Shown: positions 1-8,033 of the stretch, one piece after another
Layout of the letters: every line of letters begins with the position of its first letter
How positions within the stretch are numbered: position 1 is the first letter of the stretch
NCBI GenBank assembly: GCA_903832005.1
Contig: CAIKZO010000114.1
Coordinates: 1 to 64,000 of the forward strand
Length of the DNA: 64,000 nucleotides
DNA from: Enhydrobacter aerosaccus
GTDB taxonomy: Bacteria; Pseudomonadota; Alphaproteobacteria; Reyranellales; Reyranellaceae
Reading direction: 5' to 3'
Program-made: the position numbers and the translations under genes
The notes under the pieces: model-generated
Told to the model about the DNA's origin: nothing
Database searches by the model: none
Seen by the model: only the letters and a program-made list of their open reading frames with translations

Positions 1-72
1 CAGCAGGCCGACGCTTGACTATGCAACCTCTGTGATGCCAAACGACAAAAGACCAGAGGCGCCCGCTACCCC

Positions 73-136
73 GGCCGACATCAATCGGAACAGGTGGCCG
101 ACATCAATCGAAATGCCCGGCCGACTTCACCGGAAT
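73..136. repeat. Three 18-bp direct repeats, 23-bp period
   Basis: Three copies of GGCCGACATCAATCGGAA-like sequence start at 73, 96 and 119, exactly 23 bp apart and separated by 5-bp spacers. Copy 2 differs from copy 1 by one base, copy 3 by a few. Serial short repeats of this kind occur inside the ends of IS21-family elements, so this could be the end of an element lying to the left of the window. No transposase gene is visible here, so the IS21 link is inference only. Confidence 0.6.
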
Positions 137-413
137 CCGCAATCCGCTCGCGTATCACAGGCAGCAACAATTCAAGCAGCCGGCCGCTCCATGGCGGCTC
201 GCTGCCATCTTTCAGATCGGTCATTCCACTATCCGTCCATGCCTATGGGATGCCTGCAAGCCGAACACGAAGGACAATGGTCAGAAGCTCCCAAGATAAT
301 GGCGGCCGCGACGGGCTGCCGGAATTGCTTCTAATCTAGCTTCCCGGCGCTTCAATGTAACGACCGGGATAAATGCTCGGGTACCCGCCGCGGGACTCCG
401 ATCCCTTACCTCT
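137..413. other. Non-coding stretch without recognisable feature
   Basis: Only short overlapping open frames are found here, with no recognisable protein content and no start-site support. No RNA gene, convincing terminator or promoter could be identified. It lies downstream of the minus-strand glycosyltransferase gene. Confidence 0.5.
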
Positions 414-1976
414 TCACCGTGAGGTCATGAACTCTTTGGATTGCCAAAGATCGAACGCGTAAGGTCGGTCGGACAGGGGTGAGCCGAGCACCAGCGGCAG
501 GTCCGCCCCGAATTCGCTGAGCTTCTCGTAGCTTTCCGTTCCGGGAAATGGTTCGCCGCGTCTGACGACGACATAGCGATGTCGATGCGGATCGGGCCTC
601 GTCGCAGTGTGCGGTGGTATCGGGTCGAAGGCCTGCAGCCGCGCGCCCGCATCGGTGGCCGCAAACCATAGCGTCGCCCGGCCCCAAATCTGGTCGCCGG
701 GCTTGAGGCGCGCCGTCAGCAGTGATGTTTGCAGGGCATAGTCCCGTTCTCGTCCCTGGAACTGATACGCCAAGAGCCGCGGGCCCATAGACGCAAAAAA
801 GCTGTTGAGAACCATAGCGCCAACACATAGGCCGGCTGCAGCGGCGAACCAGCGCCTTCCCTCTTCCAAAGCGCGGAAGATCACATCCTCGAGGGCGATT
901 GCGATCGTGCAGAAGGCCAACGTCATCGGATATGTCGTGTAATAGCCGGTGTTCTGACTTCCGGTGGCAAACGCGGTCAATATGACGGTCAGGCCCGTAA
1001 GCACGATCAGGATACGCTCGTGTCTGTCTCTGGGAAACGGCGTGATGGAATAGCCAAATATCCCGAGGGCGAGAACAATGTAGAAGATCGGCAATCTGTA
1101 GAGTTCCGTCCAATACCGCTTTGCTTGCTTGAGGAAGCGCTCGAACACTCCTTCACCAGCCGTTCTCGCCGCGAGATGAGTGAGGTACTGGGCATCGAAT
1201 TCCAGGGGAAATTGGATGGCGTAGAGCAGCCACAGCACCACCAGGCAGGCGGCGCCGCAGCAGTAAGCGACGCTCGCGTTTATGCGCCGGACACTGAACA
1301 GGAAAAGGGTGATTAGCAGCGCCAAGGCCCATGGCCCGGAGGCACTGTGGAACATCAGCGCCACGCTGGCGAAAATGCCCGCGATAAAGGCCTGCTTGTA
1401 GGCTGCCTCTCCGCGATCGAGTGTCCGGGCAATCCACAGCGTCGCCAGCAGCAAGGCAAATATCGCCCCGGTATCCATGCGTGACGTCTTCGCCGTCAGT
1501 ACGAACGCCGGCCAGAAAAACAGGGACAGGGACGCCATCGAAGCCGCCAGCCCACGCGGGCGGAAGTGGCGCACGAGTGCGAAGATGGCCCAGACGGCAA
1601 GGCCCCCGAATAGAAGCGAAGGGAGGCGCGTCTGCCATAGGCCGAAGCCCAACAGACGATAAACGAAGGCGGCGATGAGCGGCAGTGCCGGCGGCTGCCA
1701 AAAGTAATGGCTTTCAAAACCGTGGCTCAGGCTCAGGACGTCGGCGCGGAATTGTCCGGTCGCCACCAACTGCCAGCCGGCGTCGTTCAGGAAAACTTCG
1801 TCGAAGCCAACCAACGGATATGTGAGGATATCCAGGCCGTGGACGGCAACGAAAGCAATTCCCAGGAAAAGTCCGAAGTAACTTTTGGCCGCCCAAATCT
1901 TTAGATAGCTCAACAATGACGCCGCGCCCCGCCTGATGATCCACTGTGACACATTTCGGGCCGAAGCGGACTGCAA
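414..1976 (-). CDS. Glycosyltransferase family 39 (ArnT/PMT-like) membrane protein
   Basis: A polytopic integral membrane protein of about 520 residues. The pattern fits the GT39/PMT_2 superfamily, which transfers a sugar from a polyprenyl-phosphate donor on the periplasmic side of the inner membrane. After a first membrane segment (about 33-50) comes an acidic pair, Asp59-Glu60, in the first periplasmic loop where the family's catalytic acid lies. A long series of hydrophobic segments follows to about residue 400, including the typical 'TRLPSLLFG' stretch near 125. A soluble periplasmic tail of about 100 residues closes the protein. The acceptor cannot be read. The start is uncertain: the frame opens with TTG at 1976, GTG at 1952 is also possible, and neither has a clear ribosome binding site. 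It has the same orientation as the exporter operon but is 156 bp away, so membership of the cluster is unproven. Confidence 0.75.
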   Translation of the reverse strand: MQSASARNVSQWIIRRGAASLLSYLKIWAAKSYFGLFLGIAFVAVHGLDILTYPLVGFDEVFLNDAGWQLVATGQFRADVLSLSHGFESHYFWQPPALPLIAAFVYRLLGFGLWQTRLPSLLFGGLAVWAIFALVRHFRPRGLAASMASLSLFFWPAFVLTAKTSRMDTGAIFALLLATLWIARTLDRGEAAYKQAFIAGIFASVALMFHSASGPWALALLITLFLFSVRRINASVAYCCGAACLVVLWLLYAIQFPLEFDAQYLTHLAARTAGEGVFERFLKQAKRYWTELYRLPIFYIVLALGIFGYSITPFPRDRHERILIVLTGLTVILTAFATGSQNTGYYTTYPMTLAFCTIAIALEDVIFRALEEGRRWFAAAAGLCVGAMVLNSFFASMGPRLLAYQFQGRERDYALQTSLLTARLKPGDQIWGRATLWFAATDAGARLQAFDPIPPHTATRPDPHRHRYVVVRRGEPFPGTESYEKLSEFGADLPLVLGSPLSDRPYAFDLWQSKEFMTSR

Positions 1977-2073
1977 CCGAGGGATAGTATCAGCAATGTG
2001 AATACGTGGCCGAGCCCTTCACCGGCTGCGATTGCCGCCGACAACGGATCGACTGCACATCAACTGATGGCGC

Positions 2074-2123
2074 GTCGGGGCGAGCTGTTAGTCGGGGCGA
2101 ACTGCTATACGTGAAGAGCAGTT
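2074..2123. repeat. 17-bp tandem repeat with overlapping small hairpin
   Basis: Two adjacent 17-bp copies, GTCGGGGCGAGCTGTTA at 2074-2090 and GTCGGGGCGAACTGCTA at 2091-2107, differ at two positions. A 7-bp inverted repeat (AACTGCT at 2100-2106, AGCAGTT at 2117-2123, loop 10) overlaps the second copy. It sits between the end of the exporter operon and the glycosyltransferase gene. It could be an operator for the latter. There is no T-run, so it is a poor candidate for an intrinsic terminator. The rest of 1977-2132 shows nothing. Confidence 0.4.
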
Positions 2124-2132
2124 GAGGCGGCG

Positions 2133-2372
2133 CTACGCGCGGCGCGCCGAATTATCCATACTTGTCGTGCTCTTCGCGACACCGCGCTTCCGCAGAAGCC
2201 GCGGGCGCTCGCGAGACACCCAGATAACGATCAATCCGACCACTGGACTGAAGACAAGAGACACCAGGAAATTGCCAAAGAATCCCAGCCTCTTGTTCCG
2301 GCCGAACTCGCCGATTATCCAGCTCGCAAAAAGCCAGGTCAGCAAAACGACAGGATTGACCATGTAGATCAT
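2133..2372 (-). CDS. Small two-helix membrane protein, unknown function
   Basis: A 79-residue protein with two hydrophobic helices (about 4-20 and 31-51). The loop between them has the pattern GxxRNKRLGFFGxF, which is common in small hypothetical membrane proteins, followed by a basic tail. I do not recognise a family with a known function. Its ATG overlaps the TGA of the upstream periplasmic binding protein gene (ATGA), so it is very probably translated with that gene and is the last cistron of the exporter operon. The coupling suggests a role beside the transporters, for example as an accessory subunit. That is context only. Confidence 0.65.
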   Translation of the reverse strand: MIYMVNPVVLLTWLFASWIIGEFGRNKRLGFFGNFLVSLVFSPVVGLIVIWVSRERPRLLRKRGVAKSTTSMDNSARRA

Positions 2373-3694
2373 GGCATCGGCTCCATCCGTTCATTCCCCG
2401 GTCCCGGTACTTGCCCGTTCGCAGGGGTGTCATCCGCGCAACTATGCTCAAACGTGGCGACCTTGCGAAACGCCACGCCATCGTGACGGAACACGAACAT
2501 CGGCCGGTTGGTGATCCGCCCGAGATTGTCAAAATTCATCGCTCCGGTGACGCCGACAAAGGGGGAGCGAAAACGAAGACCGCGCAGCGCATCGGAGATC
2601 AAATGACGATCGGCCTTGCCGGCAACAGTAACGGCATGCGCCAGAAGCTTCACTGCATCATAGCCGATCGCGGAGTAGAGATCTGGTTGTCTTCCGTATG
2701 TACTCTCGAATGATCCGACAAAGGCTGCGGCCGCCGGCTCGGTTGCAGCGCCGGCATAGGTGGACGTCACCGTCAGGCCTTTCATCAAAGCCGGTCCAAG
2801 GCGCTTTTCTATGTCTCCAGCCAGAAATCCAGCGGACCCCATGATTGGCACGTTCAATCCCAGGCTGTGGGCCCGGGTGATCAGGTCAATATTGGCCTCG
2901 TAGTCATTCGAGGCAACGAAGAAGGCATCAATATCATTTGCCGAGAAGCTCTTGTTGTCCAAGAGATACAGCAGCAACCGCTCGGTCGTCGGAAAATGAG
3001 TGCCAAGTTCCGCATTGTAGAGGATCGTAGCGCCGCGCTCCGAGGCAGATCTTATGAACGTGCGGCTCAGTGCTTGACCGGAATTGTTGTTTTCCGACAG
3101 CACGACGAAGCGCTTCAGGCCAGCCCGGCGGGCGTAGCGCGCCAGGACCTTGGCATCGTCTGCGTAGTTGCACTGAAGGGCAAACACCTGCTGGAAGCCG
3201 AGACTTGTCAGGACTGTGGACTTGGCATGGGTCGCCAGGTACGGAACGCCGGCGCGATCATAGACGCTGCTGGCAGACATCGCGCGATCCGCCGAAACAT
3301 AACCAATCACGGCCAGTAGATTCTCTTGCTTCGCGATGTCAGCCGCCTGGGTCATCGTCTGCGCGACGAGGGTTTCCAGCCGGGCATTGGGGTCGGCAGC
3401 GTCTTGCGCGACCATTTCCGAATGCAGCCTGAAATCGCCGATACCGCCCGCCGCCTGCACTTCGGCCGCGGCCAATTCGGCACCATGGCGGAACAGCGTG
3501 TTGTCCGGGATGGGTGGATAGACCAACACAACGTTCGGAATTGAAGGCGCGGACTTTCCTGGCAGGACAATGCGGGACGACGGGGGAATAATAAGAAGAC
3601 GGATCGCCAGCAGGGAAATTGCCAGCGCCCCCAACCCGAACGCCACCCGTCTCCGCGAGAACAGCCGCGCGCGTGGGCGTGTCACTCTGCTCAC
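2369..3694 (-). CDS. Membrane-anchored type 1 periplasmic (LivJ-like) binding protein
   Basis: A 441-residue protein of the branched-chain amino acid/amide ABC-transporter substrate-binding family (type 1 periplasmic binding fold). An arginine-rich start and one hydrophobic segment (about 17-36), with no lipobox cysteine, indicate an N-terminal inner-membrane anchor and a periplasmic body. Family features are the early 'HGAELAAAEVQAAGG' stretch, the 'AVIGYVSADRAMSASSVYDRAG' block split around residue 130, a 'GYDAVKLLAHA' helix near 370 and 'GAMNFDNLGR' near 400. It starts with GTG overlapping the TGA of the SPFH gene (GTGA). No LivH/LivM permease or LivF/LivG ATPase lies nearby. It is instead embedded in an export operon, so it may sense or hand over ligand in the periplasm rather than serve uptake. 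That role is inference. Confidence 0.75.
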   Translation of the reverse strand: MSRVTRPRARLFSRRRVAFGLGALAISLLAIRLLIIPPSSRIVLPGKSAPSIPNVVLVYPPIPDNTLFRHGAELAAAEVQAAGGIGDFRLHSEMVAQDAADPNARLETLVAQTMTQAADIAKQENLLAVIGYVSADRAMSASSVYDRAGVPYLATHAKSTVLTSLGFQQVFALQCNYADDAKVLARYARRAGLKRFVVLSENNNSGQALSRTFIRSASERGATILYNAELGTHFPTTERLLLYLLDNKSFSANDIDAFFVASNDYEANIDLITRAHSLGLNVPIMGSAGFLAGDIEKRLGPALMKGLTVTSTYAGAATEPAAAAFVGSFESTYGRQPDLYSAIGYDAVKLLAHAVTVAGKADRHLISDALRGLRFRSPFVGVTGAMNFDNLGRITNRPMFVFRHDGVAFRKVATFEHSCADDTPANGQVPGPGNERMEPMP

Positions 3695-4608
3695 CTGTCG
3701 CCGCCTAGAATAAGCGGCAGACCGTCCTTGCCGGCGCCGATGACTATGCTTTTTGCATTCGGAGAAGCCGCGAGTTCCCGGGTTGCCTGGATCCCCTGCC
3801 AGCGCAGCAAGTCCGCCGTCAGACTCTGGCGAATGGTCTCCTGATAGGCCTGGATGCCCTTTGCCTCGATCAGCTTTCGATCGGCTTCCTTCCGCTCGAT
3901 CTCCAGCCGGGAAACATAGGATTTCTCATCCTCGGCCAAAGTCTGCTTGCGTTCGATTGCACCGCGAATCGCCTGCGGGAGCTCCACGGATCGCAACATC
4001 ACGTCATCGATCAGGATGTAATTCCTAGCCGCCTCCGTGAGACTATTGTCCGCGATCCCCTCGAGAAAACTGGGTTTGCTGGAATAGACCTGCTCCGCAT
4101 CATTCAACCCGATCGCGCGGCGCAGCACCGCCTGGGTCTGCGGGACCACGATCTTGTTCAGGTAGTCAGGGCCGATTTGAGTATGCAACAAAGGCAGTAG
4201 GCGCACGTCGACCCGATAGCGGATGGCCACGTGCACGACGAGCGACAAGCCCTCCCGGGACAGAAACTCGAACTGCCGCTCCGTCGTCTCCAGCCTCGTG
4301 TTGTAGATGAACATCCGGTCCCACGGCCAGATGATGTGCACACCTTCGGCGTAGATCTTCTCCATTTTTGTTCCGGTAAAGTATTGGAACAACACTCCCG
4401 CTTGTCCCGACTTCACCGGCACGACGGACCGCTCGAATATGAACAGTACCAGGATCGCCACGGCCAGGCTGGCTAGAGTGAACCGCGCGCGGGCGCGCCA
4501 TGGTCGCGAGACAACCACCTCGTCCAGTTCGACGACCTCCAGACCGTCTGACTGATCGTCCGGTGCTCGGCGGCGCCACTCATGAAATCTATGCCAGAGG
4601 TTGGTCAT
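3691..4608 (-). CDS. SPFH/band 7 (prohibitin/HflK-like) membrane protein
   Basis: About 305 residues. A short cytoplasmic N-terminus is followed by one transmembrane helix (about 47-66), then the band 7 core beginning 'VPVKSGQAGVLFQYF'. The family block 'EGVHIIWPWDRMFIYNTR' lies near 95, and a charged helical region near the C-terminus (about 215-270) is typical of SPFH coiled coils. Such proteins form large rings in the inner membrane and organise other membrane proteins or proteases. The frame is open to an ATG at 4641, but the ATG at 4608 overlaps the TGA of the upstream ABC transporter (ATGA) and is preferred. It lies between the exporters and the periplasmic binding protein, with overlapping start and stop codons on both sides. 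A scaffold for the export machinery is a reasonable but unproven reading. Confidence 0.8.
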   Translation of the reverse strand: MTNLWHRFHEWRRRAPDDQSDGLEVVELDEVVVSRPWRARARFTLASLAVAILVLFIFERSVVPVKSGQAGVLFQYFTGTKMEKIYAEGVHIIWPWDRMFIYNTRLETTERQFEFLSREGLSLVVHVAIRYRVDVRLLPLLHTQIGPDYLNKIVVPQTQAVLRRAIGLNDAEQVYSSKPSFLEGIADNSLTEAARNYILIDDVMLRSVELPQAIRGAIERKQTLAEDEKSYVSRLEIERKEADRKLIEAKGIQAYQETIRQSLTADLLRWQGIQATRELAASPNAKSIVIGAGKDGLPLILGGDR

Positions 4609-6257
4609 GCCAACTCCAACTCTCCGCCTGCGCGGCTCCATTCCACTCGTCCAAGCTCCATCTTAACCACCCTGTCGGCGAGGTGCCAGTAACGGTCGTC
4701 GTGGGTCACGGCCACCACGGTCTTTCCGCGCGCGCGCATCCGCGGCAGGAGGCTACCATAGAAATATTCGCGGAATCGCGGGTCCTGCTCCGCGGACCAC
4801 TCGTCAAAGATGTATATGGGCCGATCTTCCAGCAGCGCCGCAATCAATGCCAGGCGCTTGCGCTGCCCGGTCGACAGCGCCAGCTGCGTGAAACGTCCAT
4901 CCTCAAAACGAACCTTCCCGGTTAGTCCGAGTTCGTCGATCAGCCGGTTCACCTCATGTGGATCCACGTCTTCCAGGCCATAGAGACGGTCGAACAAATG
5001 AAAATCCGCGAATATCGCCGAAAAGAGCTCGCGGAAGCCGCCAATGTCGGGGCTGGAAACAGGCATTTGATCGACCGAGATCGTGCCCGCGTCGAGCGGA
5101 TAAAGGCCGGCGATCAGGCGCGCCACCGTCGATTTCCCGCCGCCGTTGCCGCCGATGAGGAAGGTGATCTCGCCCCGCGTCAGGGTCAGATCCAGCGGCC
5201 CGACGGTGAACGCGGTATTGCCGCGGGGGTCTCGATGCCTGAACGTCGCTTCCGTCAGGGAGATCTGCCCGAAGTCCCGAAACCGCGGGGCCTCCGCACG
5301 AGCGTCGTCCGGCGAAGGCCCTGCACTCTCCGACAACCGACGGTCGATCGAGAGGATCGACCGCAGTCCGACATCCGCGAGGATGAACATGGGCCACGAT
5401 GCGACGAGTTTGGTCAGGGGCCCCATGCAGAACAGCAAAACCGGTATCAGCTGAAACACCATCAGCTGATGGCCACCGATCATGTCGGGGAACAGGAAGG
5501 CCACGATGCCCAATATCAGATAAGTCGCGAAGCTGCCCAACAGCAGCATGTCTGCCCAATGATCCCCGGACCGGTTCATGAGCACTTCCACCGACTGCGA
5601 CTCCTTCCGATAAAGCGCGAGGACATCGTCGCTCTTGCGCTGGTTCAGGCGGAGTTCCTTGGCGCCATCGATGATATCGGCGATGACATCCAGCATGCGC
5701 GCTTGTCGACCGGCAGTTTGCGCCCTGGTTTGGCGAAAGCTGCTGTCGATGGTGCTGTACACCACCGCTCCCGCCAATACGCCGACGACGAATGCCAGGA
5801 GCGCGGCCGGCGACAACCAGCCGAGATAAACGAGCGACAGCAGCAGCAAGATGCCTTGCTGTGCCGCATCGATCATCAGCGGGAAGGTGACCGACAGGTG
5901 GTTGGTCTCCTGGGCGATCAACGTATAGAGCTGGCCTTTCCCGAGCTGACTTATTTCGGTCAGCTCCGATCGTCGGATCTTGTCGACGAGTTGAAGGCGA
6001 AGATTCCGCAGCAGGTGCTCGACCACCCTGGTCGCCCGCACCATCGCGGTCTGGCTGCCGAAAAAGTAAACGGCGAAGGCCAGGACATAGAGGCCGCTGC
6101 TGAAGAGATCAGGTCGGTCGCCACGCGCGACCACGTTCGTCACGGCATTGACCGCAAGAACGAGCAAGGTGTTCGCCACTCCGGCCACGAGCGTCAACAG
6201 CAGCAATAGCCAGAGCTCTCGCCGTCCGGCGCGTTTGAAGAACTCAATTAGCGGCAT
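4605..6257 (-). CDS. Cyclic-peptide-type ABC exporter (SyrD/PvdE family), second copy
   Basis: A 550-residue half-transporter with an N-terminal six-helix membrane domain (about 12-290) fused to an ATPase domain (about 335-545). The Walker A motif is GGNGGGKST, the signature LSTGQRKRLAL, the Walker B region IYIFDEW and the H-loop VTHDDRYW. The LSTGQRKRL signature and FDEW Walker B are hallmarks of the SyrD/PvdE 'cyclic peptide transporter' family, which exports or translocates NRPS and hybrid products across the inner membrane. It starts 4 bp after the stop of the paralogous exporter gene, and its stop overlaps the SPFH start. The two unequal copies in tandem suggest a heterodimer. It probably moves the product, or a periplasmically matured precursor, of the adjacent assembly line. 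Confidence 0.88.
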   Translation of the reverse strand: MPLIEFFKRAGRRELWLLLLLTLVAGVANTLLVLAVNAVTNVVARGDRPDLFSSGLYVLAFAVYFFGSQTAMVRATRVVEHLLRNLRLQLVDKIRRSELTEISQLGKGQLYTLIAQETNHLSVTFPLMIDAAQQGILLLLSLVYLGWLSPAALLAFVVGVLAGAVVYSTIDSSFRQTRAQTAGRQARMLDVIADIIDGAKELRLNQRKSDDVLALYRKESQSVEVLMNRSGDHWADMLLLGSFATYLILGIVAFLFPDMIGGHQLMVFQLIPVLLFCMGPLTKLVASWPMFILADVGLRSILSIDRRLSESAGPSPDDARAEAPRFRDFGQISLTEATFRHRDPRGNTAFTVGPLDLTLTRGEITFLIGGNGGGKSTVARLIAGLYPLDAGTISVDQMPVSSPDIGGFRELFSAIFADFHLFDRLYGLEDVDPHEVNRLIDELGLTGKVRFEDGRFTQLALSTGQRKRLALIAALLEDRPIYIFDEWSAEQDPRFREYFYGSLLPRMRARGKTVVAVTHDDRYWHLADRVVKMELGRVEWSRAGGELELA

Positions 6258-6261
6258 CGGA

Positions 6262-7914
6262 TCACGTTGCCCGCGAAGCGTCGATTGCCCCCGCCTCCTC
6301 GGATCTCACCGTTCCGAAGTCGAGCGTCAGGCGACGATCGCAAAGCGACCAATAGCGATCGTCGTGCGTAACGGCGATGACGGTCTTTCCCTGCCGTCGC
6401 AAGTTCGGCAGCAGCTCGCGATAGAAAATCTCCCGAAAGTGCGGATCCTGATCGGCGGCCCACTCGTCGAACAGGTAGATCTCCCGATCCTCGAGCAGCG
6501 CCGCGGCCATCGCCAGTCGTTTGCGCTGGCCGGTCGACAGATCGGTCGTCGAGAATTGCCCATTCGTGAAAGTGACTTTCGTATCGAGTTCCATGCGCGC
6601 GAGCATCTCGTCTACCCGAAGCGGTTCGACGTCTTGCAGACCATGCAGCCGATCGAAAAGATGGAAGTCCGGAAAGATCGCCGCGAACAGTTCACGATAA
6701 TCCTGGATCGACGACGGTGTGATCTCGGTTCCGTCGACCATGATGCGCCCGGCATCCGGGCGATAGAGACCGCACATCAATTTGGTCGCCGTGGATTTTC
6801 CGCTGCCATTGCCGCCGACAAGAAACACGATCTCGCCACGCCGCAACACGAAATCCCATGGGCCGAAGGTGAATACCGCATCGTCGGCGTCATCGCGGTA
6901 GGAAAAAGTCACGCCCTGGAATTCAATTTGCTGGAAGCCGCGCAGGTCGACGCCGTCGCCTGACTGCGCTGTGCTCACCGTCATTGCGTCGAGCCGCTTC
7001 TCGATCCGATAGACGTGTCCCAGTCCCGTCTCGGCCTTTGCATAAAGGTGGGTAGCCGAGGTAATCGCTGTCACCGGTCCCAGGCTGAAGATGACCGCAG
7101 CCGCAATCTTGTAGATCACGTCGGTGTAGCCATCGAAGAACATCGGCAACACGAAGATCACCACACCGGCGAGCGCGTAGAGAAAGGCGTTGCAAAACTC
7201 CATCAGGACGACCCAACGCGTTCCGACACCTCTTACAGCGGTTTCAAGCTCGTCCACGACCACCGTGAAAGCACGGAACAGCGCATCGTTCTTGTCCGCG
7301 TTGAGCCGTATTTCCTGGAAGCCTTCGGTGAAATTGGCCAGGCCGTTCATCATCGCCGTTTCATAATGGTGCACACGCCCCATTTCCCGATCCAAAGCAG
7401 CGCGGCGATTCCAGAAGAAGAACAGTCCGGCCACCGTAAACCCTACAAGCACCAGGAACGACGGGAGGGAGAGCACGGCGATGTAGAACAGCAGGAATGC
7501 AAGCAAGAAAGCGCTTTGGATTGCGCTGACGAAAAGCGGAAGGTTCTGCGCCAGATAATTCGTTTCCTGCGCGATGACAGCGAGCGCTTCGCCCTGCCCG
7601 ATTTGCTCGAGTGCACGCAGGGGTGCGTGCTGGATTTTGCCCACGACGCGCGCTCGCAGGGCGGTCAGCCGCCGCTGCACGTATCGGTTCGCCTCCTTCA
7701 ATGAAGTCTTGTTGGCCACGTAAAAGAAGCCAAACGTGCACACATATATGAGGATCATCACCGGTCCGACCGGCTCTGCCTGCGCCGCGCTTTCGGCGCC
7801 AACATTGATCAGACCGATCAGAGCAGCATTCCCAAGCCCTGCCAGCGCGGTTATGACGAGAGCTCCCATCGGAAACTCATCGGCATCGGACGAAAGAAGG
7901 CGCAGGACGTGCAC
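6262..7914 (-). CDS. Cyclic-peptide-type ABC exporter (SyrD/PvdE family), first copy
   Basis: Also 550 residues and clearly paralogous to the next gene. The membrane domain spans about 8-300. The ATPase has Walker A GGNGSGKST, signature LSTGQRKRLAM, Walker B IYLFDEW and H-loop VTHDDRYW. The start is GTG at 7914. The frame is open further upstream, but the sequence after this GTG matches the usual family beginning (a short 'LRLL' helix before the first membrane segment). It is the first gene of the minus-strand exporter operon and diverges from the type II thioesterase gene, with about 120 bp between the likely starts. It is intact, with no missing catalytic motif. Confidence 0.88.
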   Translation of the reverse strand: MHVLRLLSSDADEFPMGALVITALAGLGNAALIGLINVGAESAAQAEPVGPVMILIYVCTFGFFYVANKTSLKEANRYVQRRLTALRARVVGKIQHAPLRALEQIGQGEALAVIAQETNYLAQNLPLFVSAIQSAFLLAFLLFYIAVLSLPSFLVLVGFTVAGLFFFWNRRAALDREMGRVHHYETAMMNGLANFTEGFQEIRLNADKNDALFRAFTVVVDELETAVRGVGTRWVVLMEFCNAFLYALAGVVIFVLPMFFDGYTDVIYKIAAAVIFSLGPVTAITSATHLYAKAETGLGHVYRIEKRLDAMTVSTAQSGDGVDLRGFQQIEFQGVTFSYRDDADDAVFTFGPWDFVLRRGEIVFLVGGNGSGKSTATKLMCGLYRPDAGRIMVDGTEITPSSIQDYRELFAAIFPDFHLFDRLHGLQDVEPLRVDEMLARMELDTKVTFTNGQFSTTDLSTGQRKRLAMAAALLEDREIYLFDEWAADQDPHFREIFYRELLPNLRRQGKTVIAVTHDDRYWSLCDRRLTLDFGTVRSEEAGAIDASRAT

Positions 7915-7962
7915 GATCAGGCCAATCGCTCGGGCACCAGCAGGAAGCTGGCGCAGGGGAAC

Positions 7963-7991
7963 TTGGTCCTTGCATACCTTGCCCCTATGCT
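7963..7991 (+). promoter_or_regulatory. Possible promoter for the type II thioesterase gene
   Basis: TTGGTC (7963-7968) and TATGCT (7986-7991) are separated by exactly 17 bp. They match the sigma-70 consensus at 3/6 and 4/6 positions and lie about 40 bp upstream of the proposed GTG start. This is a pattern match by eye in the divergent intergenic region. No promoter for the exporter operon was recognised on the other strand. Confidence 0.25.
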
Positions 7992-8033
7992 GAAGCCAAT
8001 GCTCCTCATATGAGCTGTCTCGGAGAACCGTGC

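Noticed and set aside
73-136. Repeats considered as a CRISPR array
   Set aside because: Only three units with constant 5-bp gaps, no spacers of CRISPR length and no cas genes.
32-339. Short overlapping plus-strand open frames at the left edge
   Set aside because: Low-complexity translations, overlapping in different frames across the repeat, with no start or family support.
2100-2123. Hairpin considered as terminator of the exporter operon
   Set aside because: The stem is 7 bp with a 10-nt loop and is not followed by a T-run on the minus strand.
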